A stretch of DNA of 64,000 nt from Limosilactobacillus gastricus DSM 16045 (GTDB taxonomy: Bacteria > Bacillota > Bacilli > Lactobacillales > Lactobacillaceae). The translations under genes were made by a program, and so were the position numbers. Where the stretch lies: assembly GCF_001434365.1 (NCBI RefSeq), contig NZ_AZFN01000007.1, positions 1 through 64,000 on the forward strand, read 5' to 3'. Below the pieces are notes generated by a model. It saw only the letters and a program-made list of their open reading frames with translations, was not told the origin of the DNA and did not search any database. Position 1 is the first letter of the stretch, and the number at the start of each line of letters is the position of its first letter. Below are positions 53,886-64,000 of the stretch, piece after piece.

Positions 53886-53924
53886 CAAAAGAACCTGGTA
53901 GCAATTAGCTCCCAGGTTCTTTGA
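53886..53924 (-). terminator. Terminator after dnaB
   Basis: Perfect stem AAAGAACCTGG/CCAGGTTCTTT just after the dnaB stop, with T-rich sequence on the minus strand. Confidence 0.85.
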
Positions 53925-53928
53925 TAAT

Positions 53929-55299
53929 TTAAGCTTCTTCATAATCAATTGAAGCGAATTTATTATAAGCTTTATTGAAGAGGAGTTTGACCGTTCCTCG
54001 CGGGCCACTCCGGTTCTTTTCAATGATTACTTCAACTTCGCTTAGACTATTAGTTTCATCTTGCTGCTCAGCGCCTTGTTCACGAGTATAGTAGTCTTCC
54101 CGATATAGGAACCCAACAATATCCGCATCTTGTTCAATCGACCCTGATTCTCGAATATCTGATAGCACTGGCCGTTTGTCTTGTCGCTGTTCCACTCCCC
54201 GTGATAATTGGGATAAGGCGATTACTGGCACACTTAATTCTTTGGCAAGCTTTTTTAATTGTCGCGAAATTTCCGAAACTTCTTGTTGCCGACTTTCCGA
54301 GTTGGATCCTTCAATCAATTGAAGATAATCAATCACAATTAAACCTAGATTTCCTTCGCGCTTGGCAAGTCGTCGGCACTTCGCCCGAATTTCAGCAACT
54401 TTAATTCCTGGCGTGTCATCAATAAAAATTTTGGCTTCACTCAAGGTCTGTGACGCTACCCAAAATTGTTCCCACTCATCGGCATTCATGTTCCCAGTTC
54501 GCAAGTGATTGGCGTTGATGTTTCCTTCGGCACACAACATCCGATTTACCAGTGATTCAGCTCCCATTTCTAGGCTAAAAATTGCCACAGTTGGTCGTTC
54601 TTGGCTATGGGCTGCCACATTTTGTGCAATATTTAAGACAAAGGCCGTTTTTCCCATTGCCGGCCGGGCTGCTAAAATGATCAATTCGTCCGCATGTAAG
54701 CCGGTCGTCATTCGATCCAATTGTTGATACCCCATTGGAAGTCCCGTTACATCCGTCGTCTGTTGTGCTAATTCTTGTAAGTGATCAGCTGATTGCCCTA
54801 AAAGTGTATTGATGCTTTGGAGATCAGTTTGCGTGTTACTCTCAGCAACACTTAAAATTGATCGTTCGGCTTCATCCAACATCGTCGTCACATCTTGACG
54901 ATCCTCATAGCCTTCACTCGCAATCTTAGTTGCGGTTTCAATCAAACGCCGGGCCGTTGCCTTATCACGGACGATGCGAGCATAATAAGCCACATTAGCC
55001 GCCGTTGGAACTGCTGCTGCTAATTCGGCTAAATATTGCACTCCTCCCACATTGTCCAATTGATTGGTCCGCGTGAGTTCGTTTTGTAAATTAATGACAT
55101 CAATCGGTTGATCTTGATCATTAAGGTGCAACATGGCCGCATAGAGGATTTGATGTTGACGGCTATAAAAATCATCAGGTTGGACGAATTCCATTGCTTC
55201 CACAATGGCGTCCTTTGTTAATAAGGCTGACCCTAAAACGGCTTGTTCTGCTTGAAGGTTCCGCGGTGGTGTCCGCGTGAGTTCTGCCGTATTATCCAT
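53929..55299 (-). CDS. dnaB: Replicative DNA helicase DnaB (DnaC in Bacillus naming)
   Basis: Hexameric 5'-3' helicase of the replication fork, 456 residues. The N-terminal domain (about 1-110, LQAEQAVLGSALLTKDAIVEAMEF split for length) binds primase, and the RecA-like domain has Walker A AARPAMGKTAFVLNI, Walker B LIVIDYLQLIEG, SRQLKKLAKELSVPVIALSQLSR and RSGPRGTVKL. GGAAT precedes the ATG. It lies 20 bases after rplI, an arrangement conserved in Firmicutes. Confidence 0.97.
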   Translation of the reverse strand: MDNTAELTRTPPRNLQAEQAVLGSALLTKDAIVEAMEFVQPDDFYSRQHQILYAAMLHLNDQDQPIDVINLQNELTRTNQLDNVGGVQYLAELAAAVPTAANVAYYARIVRDKATARRLIETATKIASEGYEDRQDVTTMLDEAERSILSVAESNTQTDLQSINTLLGQSADHLQELAQQTTDVTGLPMGYQQLDRMTTGLHADELIILAARPAMGKTAFVLNIAQNVAAHSQERPTVAIFSLEMGAESLVNRMLCAEGNINANHLRTGNMNADEWEQFWVASQTLSEAKIFIDDTPGIKVAEIRAKCRRLAKREGNLGLIVIDYLQLIEGSNSESRQQEVSEISRQLKKLAKELSVPVIALSQLSRGVEQRQDKRPVLSDIRESGSIEQDADIVGFLYREDYYTREQGAEQQDETNSLSEVEVIIEKNRSGPRGTVKLLFNKAYNKFASIDYEEA

Positions 55300-55319
55300 G
55301 ATTCCCTCAGTTCTTGCAT

Positions 55320-55772
55320 TTATTTTTCTGCAATGTGTACCCGTAAGGTTGCTTCAACTTCATGATGGAGTTTTACCGGAACATTAACATAACCCAGTGA
55401 CTTAATCGGGGCAGCTAGTTCCATCTTTCGCTTATCTAACTTAATTTGATATTGTTTCTCCAAGGCCGCCGCAATCTGCTTGGTTGAAACCGAACCAAAC
55501 ATCCGACCATCTGAACCAGCTTTTCCTTGTAATTCAACAACAGTTTTATCGTCTTCCAAGACTTTTTTAAGTTTCTTTGCCTCGGCTAGCTCTTCAGCCG
55601 CATGCTTTTCTTCCGACCGCTTTTGCCCTGCCAATTCGCTCATTGCGGCCTTATTTGCAGCCTTAGCTTTCCCGCGTGGAATCAAGAAGTTCTGGGCATA
55701 GCCGTCAGAAACTTCTTTCACTTCGCCTCGCTTACCGCGTCCCTTAACATCTTCAGTAAAAATAACCTTCAT
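55320..55772 (-). CDS. rplI: 50S ribosomal protein bL9
   Basis: 150-residue ribosomal protein at the base of the L1 stalk. The N-terminal [20 protein letters not shown] and [14 protein letters not shown], a long connecting helix rich in Lys/Glu (about residues 40-75), and the C-terminal RNA-binding domain with [16 protein letters not shown] are typical. The ATG at 55772 follows GGAGGAAGAG and overlaps the gdpP stop region; an earlier in-frame start at 55811 is unlikely. Confidence 0.97.
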   Translation of the reverse strand: MKVIFTEDVKGRGKRGEVKEVSDGYAQNFLIPRGKAKAANKAAMSELAGQKRSEEKHAAEELAEAKKLKKVLEDDKTVVELQGKAGSDGRMFGSVSTKQIAAALEKQYQIKLDKRKMELAAPIKSLGYVNVPVKLHHEVEATLRVHIAEK

Positions 55773-55773
55773 T

Positions 55774-57804
55774 TTACTCTTCCTCCGTTTCTGATTCTGC
55801 TTCTTGATCACTGGTTAATTCAGTAATTAACTGCGCTTTAACCGCTTCGACCGTCGTATCTTTAATCTGTGTCGCAGCATTGGTTAAGTGACCACCACCA
55901 CCTAAACGCTCCATAATGACTTGAACATTAAAATCACCAATTGAGCGGGCCGAAATTCCAACGATGTCAGGACTCTGCCGCGTAATCACAAAGGACGCTT
56001 GAATTCCTGACACTTGTAAGAGCATATCCGCCGCCTGGGCCGCAATCACGGAATCATATGTCTGATCATCAGCGCCGGCACAAATCGCCATGGCATCATC
56101 GATAAATTCAGCCGTATCAATTAAATGGTTCCGTTGAATGAAGTTAGCGGGGGTCTCTTTGGTTAAATATTGAATCATCTTACCATCAGCCCCAGCTGAC
56201 CGTAAGTAAGAAGCTGCATCGTATGTCCGCGTTCCCGCATTTTGACTGAAAGACTTAGTATCGATTCGGATTCCAGCCAACATTGCGGTTGCTTCAAGTT
56301 TATTTAATCCCTTGCTTTCTCGTGGTTGATATTCAAACATTTCCGTAATCAATTCACAAGTTGAAGATGCATATGGTTCAATATAAACCAACAAGGGATT
56401 TTCCGGAAATTCTTCTCCCCGACGGTGATGATCAATAATCACGAGCCGGTTAGCTAGCCGTTCGGTTAATTTAGGGAACGCTGACAAACTTGGTTTAGAA
56501 TGATCAACCATAATTAGTAAGCTAGCATCCGTGGCTTTTTTTAAGGCTTCCTCAGGGTTAATAATGTGTTCTTTGATACTTTGGTAATTATCAACTTCAC
56601 CCATTAAGCGTTCAATATCAGAATGATTAGTTTCATCATCATCCAGCACAATCCAGCTTTCGTGATCATTCATTTCCGCCAAGCGACGAATTCCAAAACA
56701 GGCTCCAATTGAGTCTAAGTCTGGGCGAGTATGTCCAATCACGAAAATATTATCAGCCTGATTCATTAAATCACGTAACGCCTGGCTAATCATCCGCGCC
56801 CGGACCCGCGTTCGCTTTTCCATCGGATTAGTCTTACCACCAAAGAACCGTGCCTGACCACTCTCCATACGCACAACTACCTGATCGCCTCCACGACCGA
56901 GGGCTAAATCCAAGTTCTTTTGGGCCATATTAGCTAAGCGAATTAAGTTACTTTGTCCATAGGCAATTCCCATACTAATCGTTACTGGAGAGTTTTGTTG
57001 GGAAGTATTTTGGCGAATGGTATCTAGAACGTCGAAATTTTCGTTTTCGAGGGCTTTTAATGAATAGTTATGACCGATTAATAAATAGTTATCATCATCG
57101 ATCACCTTTAACAAAAGATCATGATCCTTGGCCCACTGACTCAGTTGGGAAGTCACATAGTTACTGAGATTCGAAACCATCGAATCACTCATTCCCTTAG
57201 TAATTTCATCATAATTATCTAGGAAAATATTTCCCAGGAAAAGTTGTTCTCGCTGATAACGATCCGAGATTTCCTCATATTCCGTAATATCAGTTAAATA
57301 AACCGTATTAAATTGATCCTGAACTTGAAGTTCAAATTTATAACCCTGCCATTCAACCACAGAAGTCTGATCATCATGCCGATGTTTAGCTACCAATTTA
57401 GCTAAGTCATCATCAACCATTGCCAGTTTCCGTCCCACAATCATTTCTTGTGGATCAAAATACTTCGCCATATACGGATTAATCCATTTGATAATGTTTT
57501 CATCGGTTAACAAGATTAAGCCAATCGGCATCTCTAACAAGGCCTCTTCTTGGCTTTGATTAACCTGGACAGCCAATTGGTTTAGATATGCTTCAGTGTC
57601 ATTATTGATCCGCTGGAGCCGTGCAAAAGAATAAATCATTCCAATTAAAACGATTACGGCTAGGCTAGCCCCAATTCGCCAATCATACATCAAACCGATG
57701 ATAATCCCGATGATGGCGATCACGAATGCAAAAACTAAGATCCACAGGACCGTCGTCCGCCGTAAAAATTGATCCAAATTTTGTTTATTTATCACTTGTT
57801 TCAC
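55774..57804 (-). CDS. gdpP: Cyclic-di-AMP phosphodiesterase GdpP
   Basis: Membrane enzyme that hydrolyses c-di-AMP to pApA, controlling osmotic and wall homeostasis. About 676 residues: two membrane helices (about 15-60), a degenerate PAS domain (about 75-165), a degenerate GGDEF domain (about 170-300), then the DHH domain with [26 protein letters not shown] and [12 protein letters not shown], and DHHA1 with [13 protein letters not shown]. The GTG at 57804 is eight bases after AAAGGA; a TTG at 57825 precedes the site. It is followed with almost no gap by rplI. Confidence 0.96.
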   Translation of the reverse strand: MKQVINKQNLDQFLRRTTVLWILVFAFVIAIIGIIIGLMYDWRIGASLAVIVLIGMIYSFARLQRINNDTEAYLNQLAVQVNQSQEEALLEMPIGLILLTDENIIKWINPYMAKYFDPQEMIVGRKLAMVDDDLAKLVAKHRHDDQTSVVEWQGYKFELQVQDQFNTVYLTDITEYEEISDRYQREQLFLGNIFLDNYDEITKGMSDSMVSNLSNYVTSQLSQWAKDHDLLLKVIDDDNYLLIGHNYSLKALENENFDVLDTIRQNTSQQNSPVTISMGIAYGQSNLIRLANMAQKNLDLALGRGGDQVVVRMESGQARFFGGKTNPMEKRTRVRARMISQALRDLMNQADNIFVIGHTRPDLDSIGACFGIRRLAEMNDHESWIVLDDDETNHSDIERLMGEVDNYQSIKEHIINPEEALKKATDASLLIMVDHSKPSLSAFPKLTERLANRLVIIDHHRRGEEFPENPLLVYIEPYASSTCELITEMFEYQPRESKGLNKLEATAMLAGIRIDTKSFSQNAGTRTYDAASYLRSAGADGKMIQYLTKETPANFIQRNHLIDTAEFIDDAMAICAGADDQTYDSVIAAQAADMLLQVSGIQASFVITRQSPDIVGISARSIGDFNVQVIMERLGGGGHLTNAATQIKDTTVEAVKAQLITELTSDQEAESETEEE

Positions 57805-57879
57805 AGTCGGATTCCTTTCTGACAATACTGATTTTATTATACCATAAGCTAACTAGAAGCATTATTGATCAGTCTAATA

Positions 57880-57909
57880 AAAAAGAAGCTAGGACCAAAC
57901 CTAACTTCT
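57880..57909 (-). terminator. Terminator of the rpsF-ssb-rpsR operon
   Basis: GAAGTTAGG-tttggt-CCTAGCTTC followed by T6 on the minus strand, directly after the rpsR stop. Confidence 0.88.
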
Positions 57910-57916
57910 CAATAAA

Positions 57917-58156
57917 TTAATCTTCGGCAACAAATGGTAATAAGCCCATAATCCGTGCCCGCTTGATGGCAATCGTCAAACGACGTTGGTTCTTAGCGCT
58001 CGTACCCGTTACTCGACGTGGTAAAATCTTACCCCGTTCTGAGATAAACCGACGTAATAATTCAGTATCTTTGTAATCGATGTATTCAATGTGGTTAGCA
58101 GCGATGTAGTCAACTTTCCGACGACGACGCATACCTCCACGACGTTGTTGTGGCAT
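57917..58156 (-). CDS. rpsR: 30S ribosomal protein bS18
   Basis: 79-residue S18 with the conserved core [20 protein letters not shown] and [20 protein letters not shown]. The cysteines of the zinc-binding S18 form are absent (RRKVDYI in that place), so this is the zinc-free type. AGGAGG lies upstream of the ATG. Last gene of rpsF-ssb-rpsR. Confidence 0.97.
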   Translation of the reverse strand: MPQQRRGGMRRRRKVDYIAANHIEYIDYKDTELLRRFISERGKILPRRVTGTSAKNQRRLTIAIKRARIMGLLPFVAED

Positions 58157-58186
58157 GAAATTAACCTCCTTTATCGAATCTAGTGA

Positions 58187-58870
58187 TTAGAATGGAACAT
58201 CACTTAATGAATTTTGATCATCATCTTTATCATTTGCTTGATCATTCTTCAAAGCCGTTTGATCATTAATGTCAATGGCATCACTAGCTGATCCTTCATT
58301 AGATGAATTAGCAAATGGTAAACTATCCGTATCGATTGGGGTCGTGTTCTCACCAAAGAGTCCTTGACCACCAAACGGATTATCATTAGCGTTTCCATTA
58401 TCTTGAGGAGTTGCACCAAAGTTATTGGCTGGTCCACCAAAAGCTGCTTGGCCTTGGTTGGCATTAAAACCATTATTGGCACCGTTATTGTAGTAACCAC
58501 CATTGTTATATTGGTTATTGCCAGCTTGGTTGTCCCGTGCTGAACGAGGTTCCAATAAAGCAAAGTTTTCTACGGTTACTTCAGTCCGGTAAACTCGTTG
58601 ACCTTGTTGGTTTTGGTAATTACTGGTCGTGATCCGACCATCAATCCCAACTAGCGCCCCTTTATGAGTGAAGTTCACAAAGTTTTCAGCAGACTTCCGC
58701 CAAATGACACAATTGATAAAATCAGCTTCACGTTCCCCAGTTTGTTGGTTCCTAAATTGCCGATCAACTGCAATTGAGAACCGTGCCACTGCCGTTCCGC
58801 TATTTGTGTACCGCAACTCTGGATCCCGAGTTAAACGTCCAGTTAGGACTGCACGATTTAGCATGGGCAT
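58187..58870 (-). CDS. ssb: Single-stranded DNA-binding protein
   Basis: 227-residue SSB with an OB-fold (about residues 1-110: [47 protein letters not shown]), a long low-complexity Asn/Gly/Gln linker (about 115-200) and the acidic interaction tip ending SLSDVPF. The linker is long compared with a 160-180-residue average. GGAG lies five bases before the ATG at 58870; an ATG six bases later (58864) gives the more usual MLNR start and is possible. Central gene between rpsF and rpsR. Confidence 0.97.
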   Translation of the reverse strand: MPMLNRAVLTGRLTRDPELRYTNSGTAVARFSIAVDRQFRNQQTGEREADFINCVIWRKSAENFVNFTHKGALVGIDGRITTSNYQNQQGQRVYRTEVTVENFALLEPRSARDNQAGNNQYNNGGYYNNGANNGFNANQGQAAFGGPANNFGATPQDNGNANDNPFGGQGLFGENTTPIDTDSLPFANSSNEGSASDAIDINDQTALKNDQANDKDDDQNSLSDVPF

Positions 58871-58901
58871 TCACACTCCTCTCTATTATTTAGTTAAGCG
58901 A

Positions 58902-59192
58902 TTAGCGCTTAACAATCATGTGACGTAGGATATCGTCGTTGATCTTTGATAAACGATCAAATTCATTTAATGGTTCATCCGTGTCAGTCGTGATGTTTAC
59001 GATATGATAAGTACCTTCAGTGTACTTTTCAATTGGGTAAGCAAACCGACGCGTGTCCCAATCAGTTGAATCAACAACTGTTGCACCATTGTCTGAAAGA
59101 ATCTTGTCGAAGTTAGCTACTAAAGCACTCTTAGCTGATTCTTCAATATCAGGACGAATGATGTAAGTAATTTCATATGTACGTGTTTCCAT
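58902..59192 (-). CDS. rpsF: 30S ribosomal protein bS6
   Basis: 96-residue S6 with [14 protein letters not shown], the [20 protein letters not shown] stretch and the C-terminal [20 protein letters not shown] lies upstream of the ATG. It pairs with S18 in the 30S platform. First gene of rpsF-ssb-rpsR. Its roughly 80-base leader (59200-59280) holds a GC-rich hairpin (GCTC...GAGCGGGGG) that could be the S6:S18 autoregulatory site known from other bacteria, but I could not confirm the motif. Confidence 0.96.
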   Translation of the reverse strand: METRTYEITYIIRPDIEESAKSALVANFDKILSDNGATVVDSTDWDTRRFAYPIEKYTEGTYHIVNITTDTDEPLNEFDRLSKINDDILRHMIVKR

Positions 59193-59321
59193 GTATATTA
59201 CACCTCCTTATGGACTCAGGCCCCCGCTCATTGGTAGGAGCAAGGAGAGCAGACGTTATTACGTATACTCACAGAATAGAATACTATCATAAAATGACCA
59301 AAATAACAAGAAATAACTTAT

Positions 59322-59373
59322 AAAAGATCCTAAGTTGCGGCTTATTATTACATACGCAAAACTTAGGATCTTA
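59322..59373 (-). terminator. Terminator of gyrBA
   Basis: AAGATCCTAAGTT...AACTTAGGATCTT followed by TTT on the minus strand, after the gyrA stop. Confidence 0.88.
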
Positions 59374-59378
59374 ATTCA

Positions 59379-61895
59379 TTATTCTTCAGTTTGAGGACTA
59401 ATTTCTTCAGTCTCATTGGTGGTTTGATCGGCAGTTGATTCGTCCGTGGTTGGCTCTTTATCAACCTTGGCCATCGTTGCCACCACCGAATCATCATTCA
59501 TCTTAATTAAATGGACACCGATTGCGGATCGCCCAGTAACCGATACGCTTTCGACGCCAAAGCGAATAATTACCCCTTTGTTAGTAGCTAACATCAAATC
59601 TTCGTCGCCTTGGACAGTGGTTAAACCAACTAATGGTCCATTCTTTTCGGTAATGTTTACGGTTTTAATTCCTTTACCACCCCGACCCTTAATTGGATAT
59701 TCAGTGGCGGGGGTTTGTTTCCCGTAACCTTGCTCACTAATTACTAGCACGTTACTATCTGGGCTTAATTGGGCTGCCCCAATCACATAGTCACCTTCAC
59801 GAAGGCGAACTCCCCGAACTCCCGCTGCCGAACGTCCCATTTTTCGAACCGCTGAGGCTTTGAAGCTGACCGAGTAACCAAGTCGGGTTCCCAAGATCAT
59901 TGCTTGATCTTGATCAATTATTTCAACATGAATTAATTCGTCACCTTCATGTAAGTTAATGGCTTTAAGACCATTACTCCGGATATTTTTGAACTCATTA
60001 ACAGAGGTCCGCTTAACGGTCCCTTCCTTCGTCACAAAGAAAAGATCACGATCATCATCGTCAGTTTGTGTTTCATGTGAAACATTAATTACCGCGCTGA
60101 TCTGTTCATCACCATTAATCCCTAACAAATTGATGATCGGTATACCTTGAGCTGACCGGCCATATTCTGGAATCTCATAGCCTTTCATAGCGAAGACCTT
60201 ACCAGAATTAGTAAAGAATAAAAGACTATCATGCGTGGAGCTGGAAATTAAGTGCTCTATAAAGTCGTCATTATGAACACCCATTCCCTTGACTCCTCGA
60301 CCACCACGATTTTGCGATTTGAATTCATCAACTGGTAATCGTTTAACGTAACCACTATGGGTTAAAGTTACGATGATTTCTTCTTCTTCGATCAGATCTT
60401 CATCTTCAATACTATTCAAATCACCAACTTGTAATTCCGTCCGTCGTTCATCACCAAATTTTGCTTGAATTTCCAGTAATTCGTCATAGATGATCTTTTG
60501 AATTCGTTCCCGGTGAGCGAGGATGTCTTTATAATCAGCTATCGCGGCCACTAATTTATTATATTCATCCTCGATCTTTTCGCGCTCTAAACCAGTTAAA
60601 CGGACCAACCGCAAGTCAAGAATTGCTTGAGCTTGACGATCTGACAAGCCGAAATTATTTATTAATTGTTGCTTGGCGATGTCACTAGTTTGCGAACTCC
60701 GAATGATATTGATAATTTCATCAATATGATCAAGCGCAATCCGTAATCCTTCAACGATATGCTCCCGATTTTGGGCCTTCTTTAAATCAAATTCCGTCCG
60801 TCGCTTAATTACAATTTCTTGGTGTTGCAAGTAGTTTGTTAGGATTTCTTTGAGGCTTAAAATCTTAGGCGCCCCATCAACAATCGCTAACATATTGAAG
60901 TTGAAAGTCGTTTGCATCAACGTCATCTTGTATAAATTATTCAAAATGACTTCGGCACTGGCATCTCGACGAACGTCAACCACAATCCGCATTCCTTCAC
61001 GGTCAGTTTCATCGTTTACATCCGTAATGCCTTCAATTTCTTTTTCTCGTGCCAATTCCGCAATTCGTTCAATCAACTTGGCTTTATTAACCATATAAGG
61101 AATTTCATGGACCACAATCCGTTGTTTACCATTTTTTAATTCCTCAATCTCGGTCTTAGCGCGCACCACAATGGATCCTTGGCCTGTTTCGTAGGCTTTC
61201 CGAATTCCGGACTTACCCATGACCACTGCTCCGGTCGGAAAATCAGGTCCCGGTAAGACCTTCATTAGGTCTTCGGTCGTGGCCTCAGGATTATCCATCA
61301 GTAAATGAATGGCACTAATAACCTCTCCCAAATTATGAGTTGGAATGTTCGTTGCCATCCCCACGGCAATCCCAGTTGCTCCATTTACTAACAGATTCGG
61401 AATCCGTGATGGTAACACTTGTGGCTCTTTTTCCGTTCCATCATAGTTATCTTGAAAATCAACGGTATCCTTGTTGATATCCCGCAACATTTCAACCGCA
61501 ATCTTACTCATTTTGGCTTCAGTATACCGCATGGCGGCAGCTCCATCCCCATCCACGGAGCCGAAGTTACCATGACCATCAACTAACATGTACCGGTAGG
61601 AAAAGTCTTGCGCCATCCGGACCAGACCTTCATAAATTGATGAATCCCCATGGGGGTGATATTTTCCCATCACATCACCAACAATCCGGGCTGATTTTTT
61701 ATATGGCTTATCAGGGGTGACCCCTAATTCATTCATACCGTATAAAATCCGCCGTTGAACTGGTTTTAAACCATCCCGCACGTCGGGTAGGGCCCGCGAA
61801 ACAATAACACTCATCGCGTAATCCAAGAAAGAATTCCGCATTTGGCTGGTCAAATTAACGTCGGTAATTCGACCTGGTAGTTCTTGATCTGCCAC
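59379..61895 (-). CDS. gyrA: DNA gyrase subunit A
   Basis: Breakage-reunion subunit of gyrase, 838 residues. Shows [18 protein letters not shown], the quinolone-resistance region [20 protein letters not shown] (Ser and Glu both the susceptible-type residues), the catalytic Tyr in [12 protein letters not shown] and a C-terminal DNA-wrapping beta-pinwheel with the GyrA-box-like [11 protein letters not shown] and [11 protein letters not shown]. The tail is acidic and Thr-rich. The GTG start has GGAGGG upstream and follows gyrB by 21 bases. Confidence 0.98.
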   Translation of the reverse strand: MADQELPGRITDVNLTSQMRNSFLDYAMSVIVSRALPDVRDGLKPVQRRILYGMNELGVTPDKPYKKSARIVGDVMGKYHPHGDSSIYEGLVRMAQDFSYRYMLVDGHGNFGSVDGDGAAAMRYTEAKMSKIAVEMLRDINKDTVDFQDNYDGTEKEPQVLPSRIPNLLVNGATGIAVGMATNIPTHNLGEVISAIHLLMDNPEATTEDLMKVLPGPDFPTGAVVMGKSGIRKAYETGQGSIVVRAKTEIEELKNGKQRIVVHEIPYMVNKAKLIERIAELAREKEIEGITDVNDETDREGMRIVVDVRRDASAEVILNNLYKMTLMQTTFNFNMLAIVDGAPKILSLKEILTNYLQHQEIVIKRRTEFDLKKAQNREHIVEGLRIALDHIDEIINIIRSSQTSDIAKQQLINNFGLSDRQAQAILDLRLVRLTGLEREKIEDEYNKLVAAIADYKDILAHRERIQKIIYDELLEIQAKFGDERRTELQVGDLNSIEDEDLIEEEEIIVTLTHSGYVKRLPVDEFKSQNRGGRGVKGMGVHNDDFIEHLISSSTHDSLLFFTNSGKVFAMKGYEIPEYGRSAQGIPIINLLGINGDEQISAVINVSHETQTDDDDRDLFFVTKEGTVKRTSVNEFKNIRSNGLKAINLHEGDELIHVEIIDQDQAMILGTRLGYSVSFKASAVRKMGRSAAGVRGVRLREGDYVIGAAQLSPDSNVLVISEQGYGKQTPATEYPIKGRGGKGIKTVNITEKNGPLVGLTTVQGDEDLMLATNKGVIIRFGVESVSVTGRSAIGVHLIKMNDDSVVATMAKVDKEPTTDESTADQTTNETEEISPQTEE

Positions 61896-61916
61896 TATTA
61901 ACCCTCCTCAACCTGA

Positions 61917-64000
<2,084 letters not shown>

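Overview
The window looks like a chromosomal segment of a low-to-medium GC lactic acid bacterium of the family Lactobacillaceae. The evidence is the gene order recF-gyrB-gyrA-rpsF-ssb-rpsR-gdpP-rplI-dnaB running left from the right edge, a walRK-yycHI-walJ-htrA-rlmH block, RexAB-type AddAB, ClpL, methionine T-boxes and PyrR attenuators. The genus cannot be fixed from sequence reading alone. The right end lies next to the dnaA/oriC region, which is outside the window; most genes are on the minus strand and so point away from that origin.

Layout. 0-4.3 kb: argS, a 23S rRNA m5U methyltransferase gene broken by a one-base frameshift, and an alpha/beta hydrolase. 4.3-8.45 kb: methionine T-box, metQ-metN-metI and an M20 deacylase. 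8.5-11.5 kb: a tandem GT4 pair resembling the GtfA/GtfB (TagE5/TagE6) protein glycosyltransferases. 12-15.5 kb: pyrR-pyrF-pyrE with two PyrR-type attenuators, then purA. 15.7-20.1 kb: a secreted CHAP hydrolase and a four-gene operon with UDP-GlcNAc 2-epimerase, a membrane protein with Ala-x-Thr triplets, a processive GT2 synthase and a secreted protein built mainly of (Ala-x-Thr)n tripeptides. 20.4-23 kb: a membrane glycerophosphodiesterase, a DUF805 protein and a lone AbrB-like protein. 23.4-26.2 kb: a second methionine T-box operon (metQ paralogue, msrA, MetE-like enzyme). 26.3-33.8 kb: addAB. 33.8-45.5 kb: three plus-strand transcription units for aromatic amino acids (NhaC-family transporter, TrpXYZ-like ABC transporter, aminotransferase plus D-2-hydroxyacid dehydrogenase), with clpL, an HTH gene, a hydrolase and an XRE membrane regulator between them. 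45.5-53.1 kb: rlmH, a DnaA-box cluster, and htrA to walR. 53.3-64 kb: a small membrane protein, tRNA-Lys(CUU), then replication and ribosomal genes up to the 3' end of recF.

Two things stand out. First, each of the three aromatic transcription units is preceded by an unannotated 14-20 codon leader peptide followed by hairpins and an intrinsic terminator. The leaders carry YYYGYAY, one Trp codon, and FYFWF. This looks like a ribosome-mediated attenuation regulon for Tyr, Trp and mixed aromatic amino acids, used where Firmicutes often use T-boxes; the same window uses T-boxes for methionine. Second, the 16.4-20.1 kb operon couples sugar-nucleotide and glycosyltransferase genes to proteins with about 35 in-register Ala-x-Thr/Val triplets, an architecture like antifreeze glycoproteins or mucins, suggesting a Thr-glycosylated surface polymer. 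A dense DnaA-box cluster (five perfect boxes in about 250 bp) between rlmH and htrA, some 17-20 kb from the expected oriC, is a third notable element.
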